Shown: in pieces, positions 1 to 8,606 of the stretch
Position numbering within the stretch: the first letter of the stretch is position 1
Layout: each line of letters starts with the position of its first letter
Source of the DNA: JAGAJR01 sp048463395
GTDB taxonomy: Bacteria > Pseudomonadota > Alphaproteobacteria > RF32 > CAG-239
DNA length: 64,000 bases
Direction of reading: 5' to 3'
Assembly (NCBI GenBank): GCA_048463395.1
Contig: DBFWPL010000019.1
Span: 1-64,000 of the forward strand
Made by a program: the position numbers and the translations under genes
Notes under the pieces: model-generated
The model's input: only the letters and a program-made list of their open reading frames with translations
What the model was told of the DNA's origin: nothing
Database searches by the model: none

Positions 1-151
1 GTTGAAATACATAACAAATACTTAGTATTAATCATAGCACACCCCACACAGTTATAAAATCTAAAGCCTACACACTATCTATACTAAGTCATTTTTTTTT
101 TTTGCAACAAAAAAGTGTGGTTAGGGGAGCTTTTTTTATGCGTTCATCATC

Positions 152-190
152 AAAAAACCCCTTTTAATATTTTTAAAAGGGGTTTCGGGT
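152..190 (-). terminator. Rho-independent terminator of the nitronate monooxygenase-like gene
   Basis: AAACCCCTTTT (155-165) pairs with AAAAGGGGTTT (175-185). On the minus strand the stem is followed by a T run, just past the stop codon at 215. Confidence 0.75.
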
Positions 191-214
191 TTCTCTTTTA
201 GAGATGATCAAATG

Positions 215-1603
215 TTATTCGCCGGATTTGATTTTTTCAATCAATTCCTTAACTGACGGAATCCCATCGCGATAGAGCGGATCTGTCGCAAAACGGTAAA
301 CCTGATGTCCGGCAAACAATAAATTGTCCTTAATGCTTCCGTTATGGCCGACATCGTATAATGTCTTATGAATGCAATAAGAACGCGGGTCAGGAAGACG
401 ACCGGTTGTTCCGTTTGCTTTTGACCATGTGGAGAACTGGCATTGCGACAAACAGCCGACACATTCGGCTCTGTCGATTTTCATCTGTTTCCAGTCTTCC
501 GGAGTCATAAAGACAATCGTGTTGTCCGGTGTTTCTTTAATCTCCGTCAAACCGGCCGAAATTTGCTGCTCGGCTTTTCCGGCATCTTCAGGACGGATAT
601 AAACCGTTTTGGTTTCGCTCATTTCCAACGGATGAGAAAATTCGCTGTTTTGCTCTGTTGAAAAAGCAATCTCACCGTCTTTGCGAGAAATAAGCTTTTC
701 CAAAAAGGTATTCTTAATTGCGGACGAGAAGAAACCCGTCGGGCTGAACTTCTGCAAGATAACATCGCCTTTTTTCAAGTTCAGCATCAGTTTTTTCCAT
801 GCGTCGCTGATAGGGCTTTCTTTGGTAATCATTGGACGTGTACCGAATTGGAAGGCGATTTTGCCGATTTCCGGATTGTCAATATAATCCTGCCAGTCTT
901 TTAAGGACCAGACGCCGCCGGCTAAAATAATCGGAATATTGTCCAGACCGATTTTGTTCATAACGGAACGCAGCTCGACCAAACGGCTGTAAGGACTCTG
1001 CGGCTGAGCAGGGTCTTCGGCGTTGGAAAGACCGTTATGTCCGCCGGCCAGCCATGGATCTTCATAAACCACGCCGCCGAGAAACTCTTTAAAATTGGCA
1101 TAAGCTCTTTTCCACAAAACCTGAAAAGCACGGGCAGAGGAAACGATAGGGTAGTAGTATACCCCGAACTTGGAAGCCAACGCTCCCAAATGATAAGGCA
1201 GCCCGGCACCGCAGGTAACACCGTGGATTAACCCTTTGGCACGTTCCAAAACCCCTGTCAAAATACGTTCTGAGTCTGCCAATTCCCACAGCATGTTCAT
1301 GTGAATACGGCCTTTGCCGTTAGAAACCTCGTGGGCGACCTGAGCCTGAGCCACGCCGCCGCGAATGGCGTATTCAACCATTTCTTCGTGGCGTTCCTGA
1401 CGAAGTTTCTTTGAAAATTTTTCAATAATGACATTTCCCATATTATCATAGAAGTCAGGGCTGACGCCGGAGAATGTTCCGACGCAGTTTTCTGCGGCCC
1501 AGGCACCGGAACTGCGTCCGTCGCTGGCATTAATCCCTTTTCCGCCTTCAATCAGCGGTAAAACTTCCTTACCGGAAATCATGATTGGATTGAGTTGTTT
1601 CAC
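215..1603 (-). CDS. Nitronate monooxygenase / 2-nitropropane dioxygenase-like flavoprotein
   Basis: Probable FMN-dependent TIM-barrel oxidoreductase of the nitronate monooxygenase family, 462 residues, cytoplasmic. Visible family motifs are ISGKEVLPLIEGGKGI near the N-terminus, HGVTCGAGLPYH around residue 127 (flavin/phosphate loop region) and PIILAGGVWS around residue 222, followed by FQFGTRP. A C-terminal extension carries a cysteine cluster, ECVGCLSQCQFS (about residues 378-390), which may bind metal. The start is GTG with AAGGA upstream. The substrate cannot be read from sequence; these enzymes oxidise alkyl nitronates, but many members are uncharacterised. It is transcribed alone, with its own terminator, and has no evident link to the secretion genes. 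Confidence 0.8.
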   Translation of the reverse strand: MKQLNPIMISGKEVLPLIEGGKGINASDGRSSGAWAAENCVGTFSGVSPDFYDNMGNVIIEKFSKKLRQERHEEMVEYAIRGGVAQAQVAHEVSNGKGRIHMNMLWELADSERILTGVLERAKGLIHGVTCGAGLPYHLGALASKFGVYYYPIVSSARAFQVLWKRAYANFKEFLGGVVYEDPWLAGGHNGLSNAEDPAQPQSPYSRLVELRSVMNKIGLDNIPIILAGGVWSLKDWQDYIDNPEIGKIAFQFGTRPMITKESPISDAWKKLMLNLKKGDVILQKFSPTGFFSSAIKNTFLEKLISRKDGEIAFSTEQNSEFSHPLEMSETKTVYIRPEDAGKAEQQISAGLTEIKETPDNTIVFMTPEDWKQMKIDRAECVGCLSQCQFSTWSKANGTTGRLPDPRSYCIHKTLYDVGHNGSIKDNLLFAGHQVYRFATDPLYRDGIPSVKELIEKIKSGE

Positions 1604-1709
1604 TGTTTTTTTTCCTTAATAGCTATTAAACGAAAAAAATGTAACACAAAATATTTTATTTGTAGAGAAAAAAATAACGAATGTTACATTTTTGTTACAT
1701 TATGAAAAG

Positions 1710-3167
1710 TTACCTTGTTAAAGACAACAGGTTTTGCGGAATATCGTTAATTGAAACTAAGGCGATAATCATGCAAATAAGGGCATAAACTTGTAACATT
1801 TGCGTCAAAGCTTTGTTTTGCAGCAATGGAACTTTAGCACTGTATGTCTTCAAGATTTTATTGATACCGAGCATAATAAGCGTTGTAATAATTGCCTGCA
1901 TTCCTATTCCCAAGCTGATAATACTGTCGGCTATCGGAGACAGCATTTTATACAAAAAAGTAAAGAACAGCATATAAACAGAAATTGCTGTCAAGCATAT
2001 ATTTCTTATTTTGTGGTTTTCAAGAGCTTTTTCTTCTTTATTTTTTTGAAGATTTTCAACCGAAAGGGAAGAGATTTCCATTCCGCGGATTTTTTGCGGA
2101 GTTTCTCTTTGCTTTCGAATGTCATTTATCGTGCCGAGAAAACGCTCTTCGGCAATGCATTGCCCGCACCCTTTGGGGGTAAAATAAACATGATTTGAAT
2201 TTTTTTTGCAGGTTTTCATATGATGAAGCAAATACCATAAATGTTCCTGCCATTCTTTGGCCGTCGGACGTTCTTGTCCTTTGACGAATGCCCTTTCAAA
2301 CAACTCAAGGGTTTTCTTGTCAAAATACTCGTGCAGACTGTACGGGTGCGGAGCCTGATAAGTGTCCGGCCACAAACCGTAAGCATAATGGTATTGCTCT
2401 ATACGGTTTTGGATTGTCAGCATATCTTTATCATTTTTGCGGGGCACGCCGGAGAAAGGATGAATCCCGTTGTTAAGTAATTTGAAAATAATGACCGCCA
2501 AGGCAAACTTATCCTGCTCTTCGCCCATTTCCTCGCAGGAGAGTTCCATTCCTTCGGGATAAATATATTCCTCACTGACAAATTCAGCAGGATAGCGGTT
2601 TTTTTCTCCTTTAATTGAGAACCCGTCGCAGTCGACCATGGCGACCATCATTGTTTCTTTGTAAACGGAAACATTGGAAGGCTTAAGGTCGACAATATAA
2701 TGTCCGCATTTATGCAAGGCGGCCACCATGGAAGTAACGTTGTAAGCGGCATAAATCCGGTAAGCGTATTTTTCCGAGAGTTGAAGCTTTTTGCGAATGG
2801 CTTTTTGCATGAGGTGGTCAAGAGAAACGGCCTCGCTCATGTTGATAAGCGGCATGGAGTAGCCCACGCAAAATCCTTTCTCGTCCTCCAGAATGGCTTC
2901 CGGCCATGCGATTTGAACATATTCCACCCCGTCTTTAAGAGCCGGCGGAAAAACCGGACGGTTTAACAGCATGGCTTCCAGTTTTTGACGATTGGTGCTG
3001 CTTTTGCTCCGTTTATGAAAAATTTTGATAACGCTGTTCGGATGATTCCGGTTAAGGTAAATTTTTCCGGCGGCACCGCCTTTGTTAATCAATTGCCCTA
3101 ATTGAACTTTTTCAAAATGTCCGTCGCCGTAAATGGCGTTATAAAAAACCGGTTCCGTATTTTCCAT
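1710..3167 (-). CDS. TerY-P triad Ser/Thr protein kinase with zinc-ribbon-like motif and C-terminal membrane helices
   Basis: Protein kinase-like fold. A glycine-rich segment (LGQLINKGGAAGKIYL) is followed by VIKIF with the presumed ATP lysine. The catalytic loop reads VDLKPSNVSV, so the HRD histidine/arginine are replaced, and VDCDGF stands where DFG is expected. After the kinase comes a Cys/His motif (TCKKNSNHVYFTPKGCGQC) that looks like a zinc ribbon, then two or more hydrophobic helices near the C-terminus. The ATG at 3167 overlaps the phosphatase stop (TAATG); an in-frame ATG 15 bp further upstream is less likely. Kinase, PP2C and vWA in one operon is the known 'TerY-phosphorylation triad' arrangement of Ter-linked stress systems. 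No ter genes are visible here, and the targets are unknown. Confidence 0.8.
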   Translation of the reverse strand: MENTEPVFYNAIYGDGHFEKVQLGQLINKGGAAGKIYLNRNHPNSVIKIFHKRSKSSTNRQKLEAMLLNRPVFPPALKDGVEYVQIAWPEAILEDEKGFCVGYSMPLINMSEAVSLDHLMQKAIRKKLQLSEKYAYRIYAAYNVTSMVAALHKCGHYIVDLKPSNVSVYKETMMVAMVDCDGFSIKGEKNRYPAEFVSEEYIYPEGMELSCEEMGEEQDKFALAVIIFKLLNNGIHPFSGVPRKNDKDMLTIQNRIEQYHYAYGLWPDTYQAPHPYSLHEYFDKKTLELFERAFVKGQERPTAKEWQEHLWYLLHHMKTCKKNSNHVYFTPKGCGQCIAEERFLGTINDIRKQRETPQKIRGMEISSLSVENLQKNKEEKALENHKIRNICLTAISVYMLFFTFLYKMLSPIADSIISLGIGMQAIITTLIMLGINKILKTYSAKVPLLQNKALTQMLQVYALICMIIALVSINDIPQNLLSLTR

Positions 3168-3916
3168 TACATTTTGACCCATAAAAGCGTTTTGTCATCG
3201 GAATTAAGCTTTTTTGCTTTCGGAGTGTTAAACGTATTGTTCAACGCCCGAACGGCTTTGTTTTTGCAGGGTTCGTTCAGCAAAAAATCATTAATCGGGA
3301 AAATAAAGCCTTTTTCCAACTTGGAAAAATCATTTGAGAAAGCAAAGTTTGTCAGTCCGTCGCTCATCAAAAAAACCGTGTCCGGATTTTCAAAACTGGT
3401 AAACCGCAGAAAATCCTTCCAGTCATCCATAGTGTAAAAAAACGTTTCACAGGCAAACAAACCGTTATGCGGGCGGGAAACGATAAATTCATTATTGCTC
3501 TCGGTGTTGATAGCTAAAGCGGCTCCGTCCCCGATATGGAAAAACAGTCCTTGTTTGCGGTTGGAAACATATCCGACGATTGTTGCCGCAAAATCGGTAA
3601 TACCGTCTTCGTTTTTGGTTTTGTTCAAACGATGCCGGAGCAGTTTTCCTCTGGCGACCTCAATAGCCTCGAAAATTCTTTGGCGAATGGTTTTGAACGA
3701 TGTGTTTTCCAACAAGTCAATCATTGTCTCGCAAATAATTCGGGCTCCGATTTTTCCGTATTTTGCGGAACCGGCACCGTCGGATACGACAGCCACGAAA
3801 TTTTTGCCTTTATCGGAATAACGACAATAATCCTGACACGGCATTTGCTTGGTTTTATGCAAGGGACCGATAATACTGGTTGCGACAACCTTTATATTTT
3901 TTTTCTTATTCTTCAT
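3167..3916 (-). CDS. PP2C-family protein phosphatase (TerY-P triad)
   Basis: Metal-dependent Ser/Thr phosphatase of the PP2C type, about 249 residues, without signal peptide or membrane helix. Metal-binding motifs visible are CQDYC near the N-terminus, VVSDGAGSAKYGKIGA, FHIGDGAAL and VFLMSDGLTNF. It should remove phosphates placed by the downstream kinase. The ATG at 3916 is chosen because it overlaps the end of the vWA gene by a few codons; a longer start at 3952 is possible but would overlap more. Translational overlap on both sides (vWA stop at 3906, kinase ATG in TAATG) indicates a tightly coupled operon. Confidence 0.85.
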   Translation of the reverse strand: MKNKKKNIKVVATSIIGPLHKTKQMPCQDYCRYSDKGKNFVAVVSDGAGSAKYGKIGARIICETMIDLLENTSFKTIRQRIFEAIEVARGKLLRHRLNKTKNEDGITDFAATIVGYVSNRKQGLFFHIGDGAALAINTESNNEFIVSRPHNGLFACETFFYTMDDWKDFLRFTSFENPDTVFLMSDGLTNFAFSNDFSKLEKGFIFPINDFLLNEPCKNKAVRALNNTFNTPKAKKLNSDDKTLLWVKM

Positions 3917-4592
3917 CCCAATCGCCTGTATCTTCAAGTAAGTCCGGAACATTCGGAGCAGCTTTGGAAATGCAGGAGACGCTGCGGCTGAGCCAGAGGA
4001 AAAACTCCGTAAACTTCAGTCCGGTCAGACGTTTGGGCGACATAAGGGAAAATTTTGCCAGCTTGTCAAGATTTGCTCCCTGAGTGCCGACGGCATGAAC
4101 AACAACTTTTTTGTTTTGTTGGGCAAGACGGCATTTTTTTGCAATGATTTCCCAGTCATAATCGGTTGGTTCTCCGTCGCTGATTAAGAATATCCACGGG
4201 CGTTTGGAGGTAATGCCGCAACTGTCATAAAGACACTTTTGTTCTTCAATTTTTTGCAAAGCAAGTTCCATGGCTTTCCCGAGCGGGGTTAATCCGCCGG
4301 CTTCCATTGTCGGAGCGGTAAAATTCATGGCGTCAATCCAGTCGGAAGAAATAAGGGCTTCGTCTTTGCCGAAAGCTTTAATGATAAGGAGCTGCACTCT
4401 GGAGCTGGCGTCGATGTCTTCTTTGAGTTCTTTTTCAAGAGCCTTTAGTCCGGCGTTGAGCTGCTTAATCGGTTCGCCCCGCATGGAGCCGGAACAATCA
4501 AGAACCAGCACGCACGGCGTTCTCTCGTTTGCATTATCGGCAAATTCGACATAGGGAATCATATCGTCTTGAAAATCATCATTAACAGCCAT
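3906..4592 (-). CDS. von Willebrand factor A domain protein (TerY-like)
   Basis: Single vWA domain, 228 residues, cytoplasmic. The MIDAS metal site is visible as VLDCSGSMRG (DxSxS) near residue 30, with a downstream Thr (GGLTPLGKAM) and LISDGEPTD. TerY-type vWA proteins act as scaffold or substrate in the vWA/PP2C/kinase triad. A good Shine-Dalgarno (AAGGAG) precedes the ATG. It is the first of the three coupled genes and follows a small lipoprotein gene by 17 bp. Tellurite resistance cannot be claimed: no TerBCD-type gene lies in the window. Confidence 0.85.
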   Translation of the reverse strand: MAVNDDFQDDMIPYVEFADNANERTPCVLVLDCSGSMRGEPIKQLNAGLKALEKELKEDIDASSRVQLLIIKAFGKDEALISSDWIDAMNFTAPTMEAGGLTPLGKAMELALQKIEEQKCLYDSCGITSKRPWIFLISDGEPTDYDWEIIAKKCRLAQQNKKVVVHAVGTQGANLDKLAKFSLMSPKRLTGLKFTEFFLWLSRSVSCISKAAPNVPDLLEDTGDWDEE

Positions 4593-4609
4593 AATAAACT
4601 CCTTGTTTT

Positions 4610-4744
4610 CTAACGTCTTGGATAATTATGAGGATATCCCGTTCCTTCCACGGGAGACGGGTTTGACATTTTTCCGCAGGCCGAAAGATGAATAACAGCG
4701 GCAAAAAGCAAGACGGCGGCAAAAGCTTTTATCAAATATTTCAT
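4610..4744 (-). CDS. Small lipoprotein, 44 aa
   Basis: A short reading frame (MKYLIKAFAAVLLFAAVIHLS then ACGKM) with a positively charged start, a hydrophobic core and a lipobox ending LSAC, so lipidation at Cys23 is expected. The mature part is only about 22 residues and ends GYPHNYPRR. It resembles in style the tiny LptM/YifL-like lipoproteins, but identity is not established. AAGG lies upstream of the ATG. It sits directly upstream of the vWA gene on the same strand and may be co-transcribed. Confidence 0.6.
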   Translation of the reverse strand: MKYLIKAFAAVLLFAAVIHLSACGKMSNPSPVEGTGYPHNYPRR

Positions 4745-4761
4745 TTTTCTTAACCTTTTCC

Positions 4762-4791
4762 TTGTATCAGTAATAATAATACTTATATAGT
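4762..4791 (+). promoter_or_regulatory. Candidate sigma70 promoter for the thioredoxin-like gene
   Basis: TTGTAT (4762-4767), 18-bp spacer, TATAGT (4786-4791), about 50 bp before the ATG at 4841. It lies in the divergent gap facing the lipoprotein/TerY-P operon, where a minus-strand TTGTAT-17-TATATA pair also overlaps. Confidence 0.4.
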
Positions 4792-4840
4792 ACGAAAAGC
4801 GGGTAAATACAAAACTTAAAACTCAGTTATTAATAGGCTT

Positions 4841-5371
4841 ATGAAAAAAAAATTATACATATTTTTGTCTTTGCTGGTGTTTTTGTCCGGATATGCGGGA
4901 GCAGTCGCCGCAGCCTTAAATCTTTACGATTCTCCGCGGGATTTGCCTGGTAAAACGATTTATGACAATAATAATAAAAAATTTAAATTGAGTGATTTCA
5001 AAGGTGATTTTGTTCTGGCGGTTTTCTGGTCCAGATATTGTGCACCCTGCCTCAGGGAAATGAAAGGATTAAATGAGTTTGCCAATCAGACGAGAGGCGA
5101 CGGCATACGGGTCATCATCATTTCTCCGTCGGGAGAATGGCAAACATCTGAAGAACGCGACCATTTGCTGGAAAAATTCCATGGCGGAGATTTGGAAAGC
5201 TTTGTCGATGTCAAAGGCGACGTTGCCGAAAGTTTGGGAATCTTCACTTCGCCGAATACGGTTCTGATAAATAAGGAAGGCAAGGAAATCGGGCGTATTC
5301 GGGGAGCCGTGGAATGGGATGATGACGATGTCATCGAGTATATTTACAAAATCAAATCCCAGTACAACTAA
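4841..5371 (+). CDS. TlpA/ResA-like periplasmic thioredoxin-fold protein
   Basis: Exported or membrane-anchored thiol-disulfide protein, 176 residues. An N-terminal signal sequence (MKKKLYIFLSLLVFLSG, then AxA-type residues) is followed by a TlpA/AhpC-like domain. The redox motif is CAPC in FWSRYCAPCLREM around residue 67. A cis-proline-like region (FTSPNTVLI) and a final GxxxW-type strand follow, as in ResA/TlpA proteins. The likely role is reduction of periplasmic disulfides or protection; the partner is unknown. It lies 9 bp before the phosphoribosyltransferase gene and is probably co-transcribed with it. Confidence 0.8.
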   Translation: MKKKLYIFLSLLVFLSGYAGAVAAALNLYDSPRDLPGKTIYDNNNKKFKLSDFKGDFVLAVFWSRYCAPCLREMKGLNEFANQTRGDGIRVIIISPSGEWQTSEERDHLLEKFHGGDLESFVDVKGDVAESLGIFTSPNTVLINKEGKEIGRIRGAVEWDDDDVIEYIYKIKSQYN

Positions 5372-5380
5372 GGAATAATC

Positions 5381-5809
5381 ATGACAAAAAAATTATATAT
5401 AAATTGGGATGAATTTCATAATCATGCCAAAGAATTGTGTGAAAAAATCAAACAAAACGGAAAATATAACAAAATTGTAGCTATCAGCCGCGGTGGTTTG
5501 ATACCGGCGGGGATTTTGGCTTATGAACTGGATATCCGCAACTCTCAGGCGATTAACATCTCAAGTTACGATGAAGATAAGCAGCGGAATGATGAAGATA
5601 TTGAGATTTTCGGCAATGTCGGCGAGGTTGATGAAAAAACCCTGATAGTGGATGATTTGTCTGATACGGGAAAGACTTTCCGTATCTTGCGGAAACTCTA
5701 TCCGCAAGCAAAATATGTTGCGGTGTATGCAAAAGAAAAGGGACGTTCCGTGGTTGATATTTATGCCCGTTCCATGCCCGATGAGTGGATAGTTTTTCCT
5801 TGGGACTAA
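5381..5809 (+). CDS. Xanthine/guanine phosphoribosyltransferase-like protein
   Basis: Type I phosphoribosyltransferase, 142 residues. The PRPP-binding loop is clear, TLIVDDLSDTGKTF (about residues 86-99), with the PPi loop at AISRGGLIPA around residue 29. The C-terminal WIVFPWD resembles the purine-binding hood of Gpt-type enzymes. It probably salvages xanthine or guanine to XMP or GMP using PRPP. It follows the thioredoxin-like gene by 9 bp with AAGGAA as ribosome site, and is closed by a strong terminator. Confidence 0.8.
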   Translation: MTKKLYINWDEFHNHAKELCEKIKQNGKYNKIVAISRGGLIPAGILAYELDIRNSQAINISSYDEDKQRNDEDIEIFGNVGEVDEKTLIVDDLSDTGKTFRILRKLYPQAKYVAVYAKEKGRSVVDIYARSMPDEWIVFPWD

Positions 5810-5842
5810 AAAAATATCCCGAATATTTCGGGATATTTTTTT
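5808..5842. terminator. Bidirectional terminator
   Basis: A perfect stem (AATATCCCGA / TCGGGATATT) is flanked by an A run and a T run, between the convergent phosphoribosyltransferase (+) and PilT/DotB-like ATPase (-) genes. Confidence 0.85.
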
Positions 5843-5859
5843 GCTGAGTTATTCTGAAA

Positions 5860-6822
5860 TTACAAATCCGGAAACATATTCATCCCGCGGGATAAGCGGG
5901 TCATTTGCGTTTCAATTGACGTCGCCAGATTAAGCTTGCCGCCCTTGATAATGCCGCGGACTTGGTCGCCTTTGGTGCTGACAGGGTTGGCAAACAGGAA
6001 GCTGACAGCCGGTATTTTGTGTTCAAAACCGTGCAGACTCTGGTGTAAAACGCCTAACATACCGCGAGAAAACAGGTCATAAGCCAACTCTTCGCTCATA
6101 GTGGTAGAGGCAGCGTATTTAACCACAGAGTTAATGGCGTCGGTAATATTGTTGGCGTGAATGGTAGAAAGTACCAGGTGGCCGGAGGTTGCGGCTCTCA
6201 AAACTTCGCTGGCCGTTTCCGGCGTACGGATTTCTCCGACCAGAATATATCGAGGTTTGGAACGCAGGGCGGATTTTAACCCTTCTCCCCAGTTTCCCTG
6301 AGGCGGCTGGGTTTGTTTGCATAATCCCAACCCGCCGGCAACGGAGTGATAAACGCCGTCGAGAGGCATTTCGGTCGGATCTTCAATCGTGTAAGCAAAA
6401 CCGCCTTGCAAGGTCAGATATTCTTTTAACAAACTGGAGATAGCTGTGGTTTTTCCGGCTCCGGTCGGTCCGGCCCAGAGAATAAGGCCGGAAGCCGTTG
6501 AAAGCGACAGTAAGTATTGAGCCAATTCCGGCGGAAAGCCCAAAGCTCCGAACGGAGGAACTTTCTTTGGCATTTTTCGGGCACAATATTGAACGCCATA
6601 AATGGACATAGTTCGTTCCACGCGATAGAACACGTCATCATAAAGCAAAGAGTAACTTGGGTTTTGTTTATCCCAGCCGTTTTCTAAAATCTGATAGAAA
6701 ATTTCAAAATCTTCGGCAGATAAAACGGCCAGTCCGTTTGCTGTTCTGTTATCGGGAATATAAGCAGTTCTGTCCGGCGTAATGTAAATATCGGAGAACG
6801 GCACATCGTTAATTTTAACCAT
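5860..6822 (-). CDS. PilT/DotB/TraJ-like secretion or pilus ATPase
   Basis: Hexameric AAA-type ATPase of the GspE/VirB11 superfamily, 320 residues. Walker A is GPTGAGKTT (about 118-126), followed by an Asp-box region (YTIEDPTEM), Walker B as YILVGEIRT and a His box (GHLVLSTIHANN). It lacks the tetracysteine zinc motif of pilus assembly ATPases, so it is closer to PilT (retraction), DotB or IncI1 TraJ. It lies apart from the pil operon but on the same strand, about 1.8 kb downstream of the prepilins. It probably powers the thin pilus or the T4SS here; which of the two is not decidable. TGAGG precedes the ATG. Confidence 0.8.
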   Translation of the reverse strand: MVKINDVPFSDIYITPDRTAYIPDNRTANGLAVLSAEDFEIFYQILENGWDKQNPSYSLLYDDVFYRVERTMSIYGVQYCARKMPKKVPPFGALGFPPELAQYLLSLSTASGLILWAGPTGAGKTTAISSLLKEYLTLQGGFAYTIEDPTEMPLDGVYHSVAGGLGLCKQTQPPQGNWGEGLKSALRSKPRYILVGEIRTPETASEVLRAATSGHLVLSTIHANNITDAINSVVKYAASTTMSEELAYDLFSRGMLGVLHQSLHGFEHKIPAVSFLFANPVSTKGDQVRGIIKGGKLNLATSIETQMTRLSRGMNMFPDL

Positions 6823-6932
6823 AGAAGCCTCATATGTAAAAGATAATCCTGAGTATAACTTACGCTCTATGTCTTAAAAAATATTAAAGTTTATAGTAAT
6901 ATCAAAAAAACATTTTGATTTTTGGAAAAAAT

Positions 6933-8366
6933 ATGTTTAGAAAACTGACTTTTTTGTTGTTATTGAGTTTGGAACCGGTCTGGTTTCATTTTTGTTTGTT
7001 TCCGCAGAACGGATTTTCCGAGCTTTCGGCTTTTATAATCTTTGTGCAGGGAATTGCACTGTTTTTATTGCTCTTAACGTTGGAAAAACTTCCCGTTGCC
7101 GTGTTTCTCTCGTTAGAAAGCCTGTTTTTTCTGATTTTGATTGCTTATCACAAATATTATGCCGATCCGCTGAGCTTGTCGGCTATGATTGGACAAATCA
7201 ACGAGGCGGGAACTTTTGCTGCCAAATCCCCGTTCAGCTTGTTTAACCGGTACAGTGCGATTGTTTTTGTTCTTTATCTGCTCAAAGTCGGGTTTGTGTG
7301 GAAATATTATCAGCCCTTTTCGGATGTGTGGATAATAAGGGGCGGAATAGCAGCTCTTTTGATTCTTTTTGTTTTCCTGACCCATGGAAATTATGGCCGG
7401 CAATGGTTTTCCATTAACGATTTCAAACGTTATGTCCGTGAGTTGGGATATCCGCAAGGGTGGTGGTATGAGGCGATGATGGCCTGGGATAAAAGAGCCA
7501 TGGAGCAGGAAATTTTAAGCAATGCGGCTTTGCCCGAACCGGAACTGAATGATGATTTTAAGCAGATTAAACCAACGAAGAACATATTTATCATACAAGT
7601 GGAAAGCTTGGATTATGAAGGGGTGTTTAAAAAGATAAACGAAAAGGAGGTTATGCCTTTTCTCAAGTCTCTTCGGGATAAAAGCTTGTTTTATACCCTG
7701 CTTCCGCATGATAAGAAAGCTTCAGCCAATTCTGACTTTACGATGTTGACCGGTACTTCAGTATATGACGATACCTATTCGGCAATTTATATGTTGCTGT
7801 TACCGTCGGTTTATGAACAAATAGAAACCGTTCCGCAGCTGTTGAAGGAAAAAGGCTGGCATACCGCTTTTTATCACGGTTATAAAGGGTGGTTTTTCAA
7901 TCGTGAAGAACACATAAAAGGAATGGGTTTTGACGAGGTGTTTTTTGAAGATACGCTCCCTTTGACAACCTCCAAAGGAGAATGGGGCTTTGATGATAAA
8001 GACTTGTTTACGCATGTTTTAAAAACACAAACGAATAAAAAGAACTTTAATTTTATGATTACGGTCAGTTCTCACGAAAGTTTCAACATAGGAACAACGC
8101 ATAAGACAGTTGTTGCTGAGCCACAAACCTTGGCAGACAAGTATTTTAATGCCTTAAATTATGTGGATGAGGCCTTACGGATGTTAGTAGACGGAGCTCC
8201 GGAAGATAGTTTGTTTATCATTTATTCCGACCACCACAGCGGCATAACCGAAGACAAAAGAACGGTTTTTCTGGTTTATGGCAAAAATCAACAGCTTCAC
8301 CTTGAACGGGAAACGGAATTTAACGGTCTTCCGCCACAGGTAAAAACTTTATTGAGAAGTTTTTAG
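6933..8366 (+). CDS. LtaS/OpgB-type membrane sulfatase (phosphoglycerol transferase-like)
   Basis: Inner-membrane enzyme with four or so N-terminal helices (residues 1-150) and an extracytoplasmic alkaline-phosphatase-fold sulfatase domain. Metal-site features include IIQVESLDYEG at the start of the domain, a Ser/Thr-rich nucleophile stretch (KASANSDFTMLTG) and FIIYSDHHSG near the end. The family moves phosphoglycerol or phosphoethanolamine onto envelope glycans or lipids; which substrate is used here is unknown. The ATG at 6933 has GGA six bases upstream and opens straight into a hydrophobic segment, so it is preferred over the TTG 18 bp earlier. It is transcribed alone, divergently from the ATPase gene. 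Confidence 0.75.
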   Translation: MFRKLTFLLLLSLEPVWFHFCLFPQNGFSELSAFIIFVQGIALFLLLLTLEKLPVAVFLSLESLFFLILIAYHKYYADPLSLSAMIGQINEAGTFAAKSPFSLFNRYSAIVFVLYLLKVGFVWKYYQPFSDVWIIRGGIAALLILFVFLTHGNYGRQWFSINDFKRYVRELGYPQGWWYEAMMAWDKRAMEQEILSNAALPEPELNDDFKQIKPTKNIFIIQVESLDYEGVFKKINEKEVMPFLKSLRDKSLFYTLLPHDKKASANSDFTMLTGTSVYDDTYSAIYMLLLPSVYEQIETVPQLLKEKGWHTAFYHGYKGWFFNREEHIKGMGFDEVFFEDTLPLTTSKGEWGFDDKDLFTHVLKTQTNKKNFNFMITVSSHESFNIGTTHKTVVAEPQTLADKYFNALNYVDEALRMLVDGAPEDSLFIIYSDHHSGITEDKRTVFLVYGKNQQLHLERETEFNGLPPQVKTLLRSF

Positions 8367-8410
8367 GGATAAAAACACATCATCAGATAAGTCTATATAA
8401 AATACAATAA

Positions 8411-8470
8411 TTAAACTTATAATAAAATAAGCCTAAATAAGTTTAATAATCAGTAAAAAATTAAACTTAT
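8411..8470. repeat. Three copies of a 10-bp motif TTAAACTTAT, alternating orientation
   Basis: TTAAACTTAT occurs at 8411-8420 and 8461-8470, and its exact reverse complement at 8437-8446. The copies therefore form two possible inverted repeats around short AT-rich spacers. They lie between the sulfatase stop and the pilin terminator, in a gap of about 240 bp. A regulator or recombinase site is possible; no partner protein is evident. Confidence 0.5.
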
Positions 8471-8549
8471 TTTCTGGATCTATTGAGGTACTGGAGGCTT
8501 ATGAACTGTTCAAATTCAGGGGAAGTTCATTCCGTACGGGGTAAGAATA

Positions 8550-8579
8550 AAAAAAGAACCTCATAAAGAGGCTCTTTTT
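8550..8579. terminator. Terminator after the first prepilin gene
   Basis: The stem AAAAAGA-CCTC / GAGG-TCTTTTT with loop ATAAA lies just downstream (minus strand) of the pilin stop at 8607 and could work in both directions. Confidence 0.75.
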
Positions 8580-8606
8580 GATTGAAGCAATGTAGTCTTT
8601 CTTGGA

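Noticed and set aside
93..105. A 13-base T run and nearby CCCCACAC/GTGTGG complementarity at the left edge.
   Set aside because: The arms are far apart and the left neighbour is outside the window; too little to call a feature.
6933..6950. Whether the sulfatase starts at the TTG at 6915.
   Set aside because: The ATG at 6933 has better spacing to GGA and starts the hydrophobic segment; the TTG was not used.
8500..8545. A possible shufflon recombination site near GTTCATTCCGTACGGGG, because R64 pil loci end in a shufflon.
   Set aside because: The match to the R64 sfx core is weak, there is one copy only, and neither PilV nor Rci is present.
8501..8566. A 21-codon plus-strand frame (MNCSNSGEVHSVRG...) with GGAGG before its ATG.
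   Set aside because: It runs into the pilin terminator hairpin, has no recognisable composition, and could be chance; not reported as a gene.
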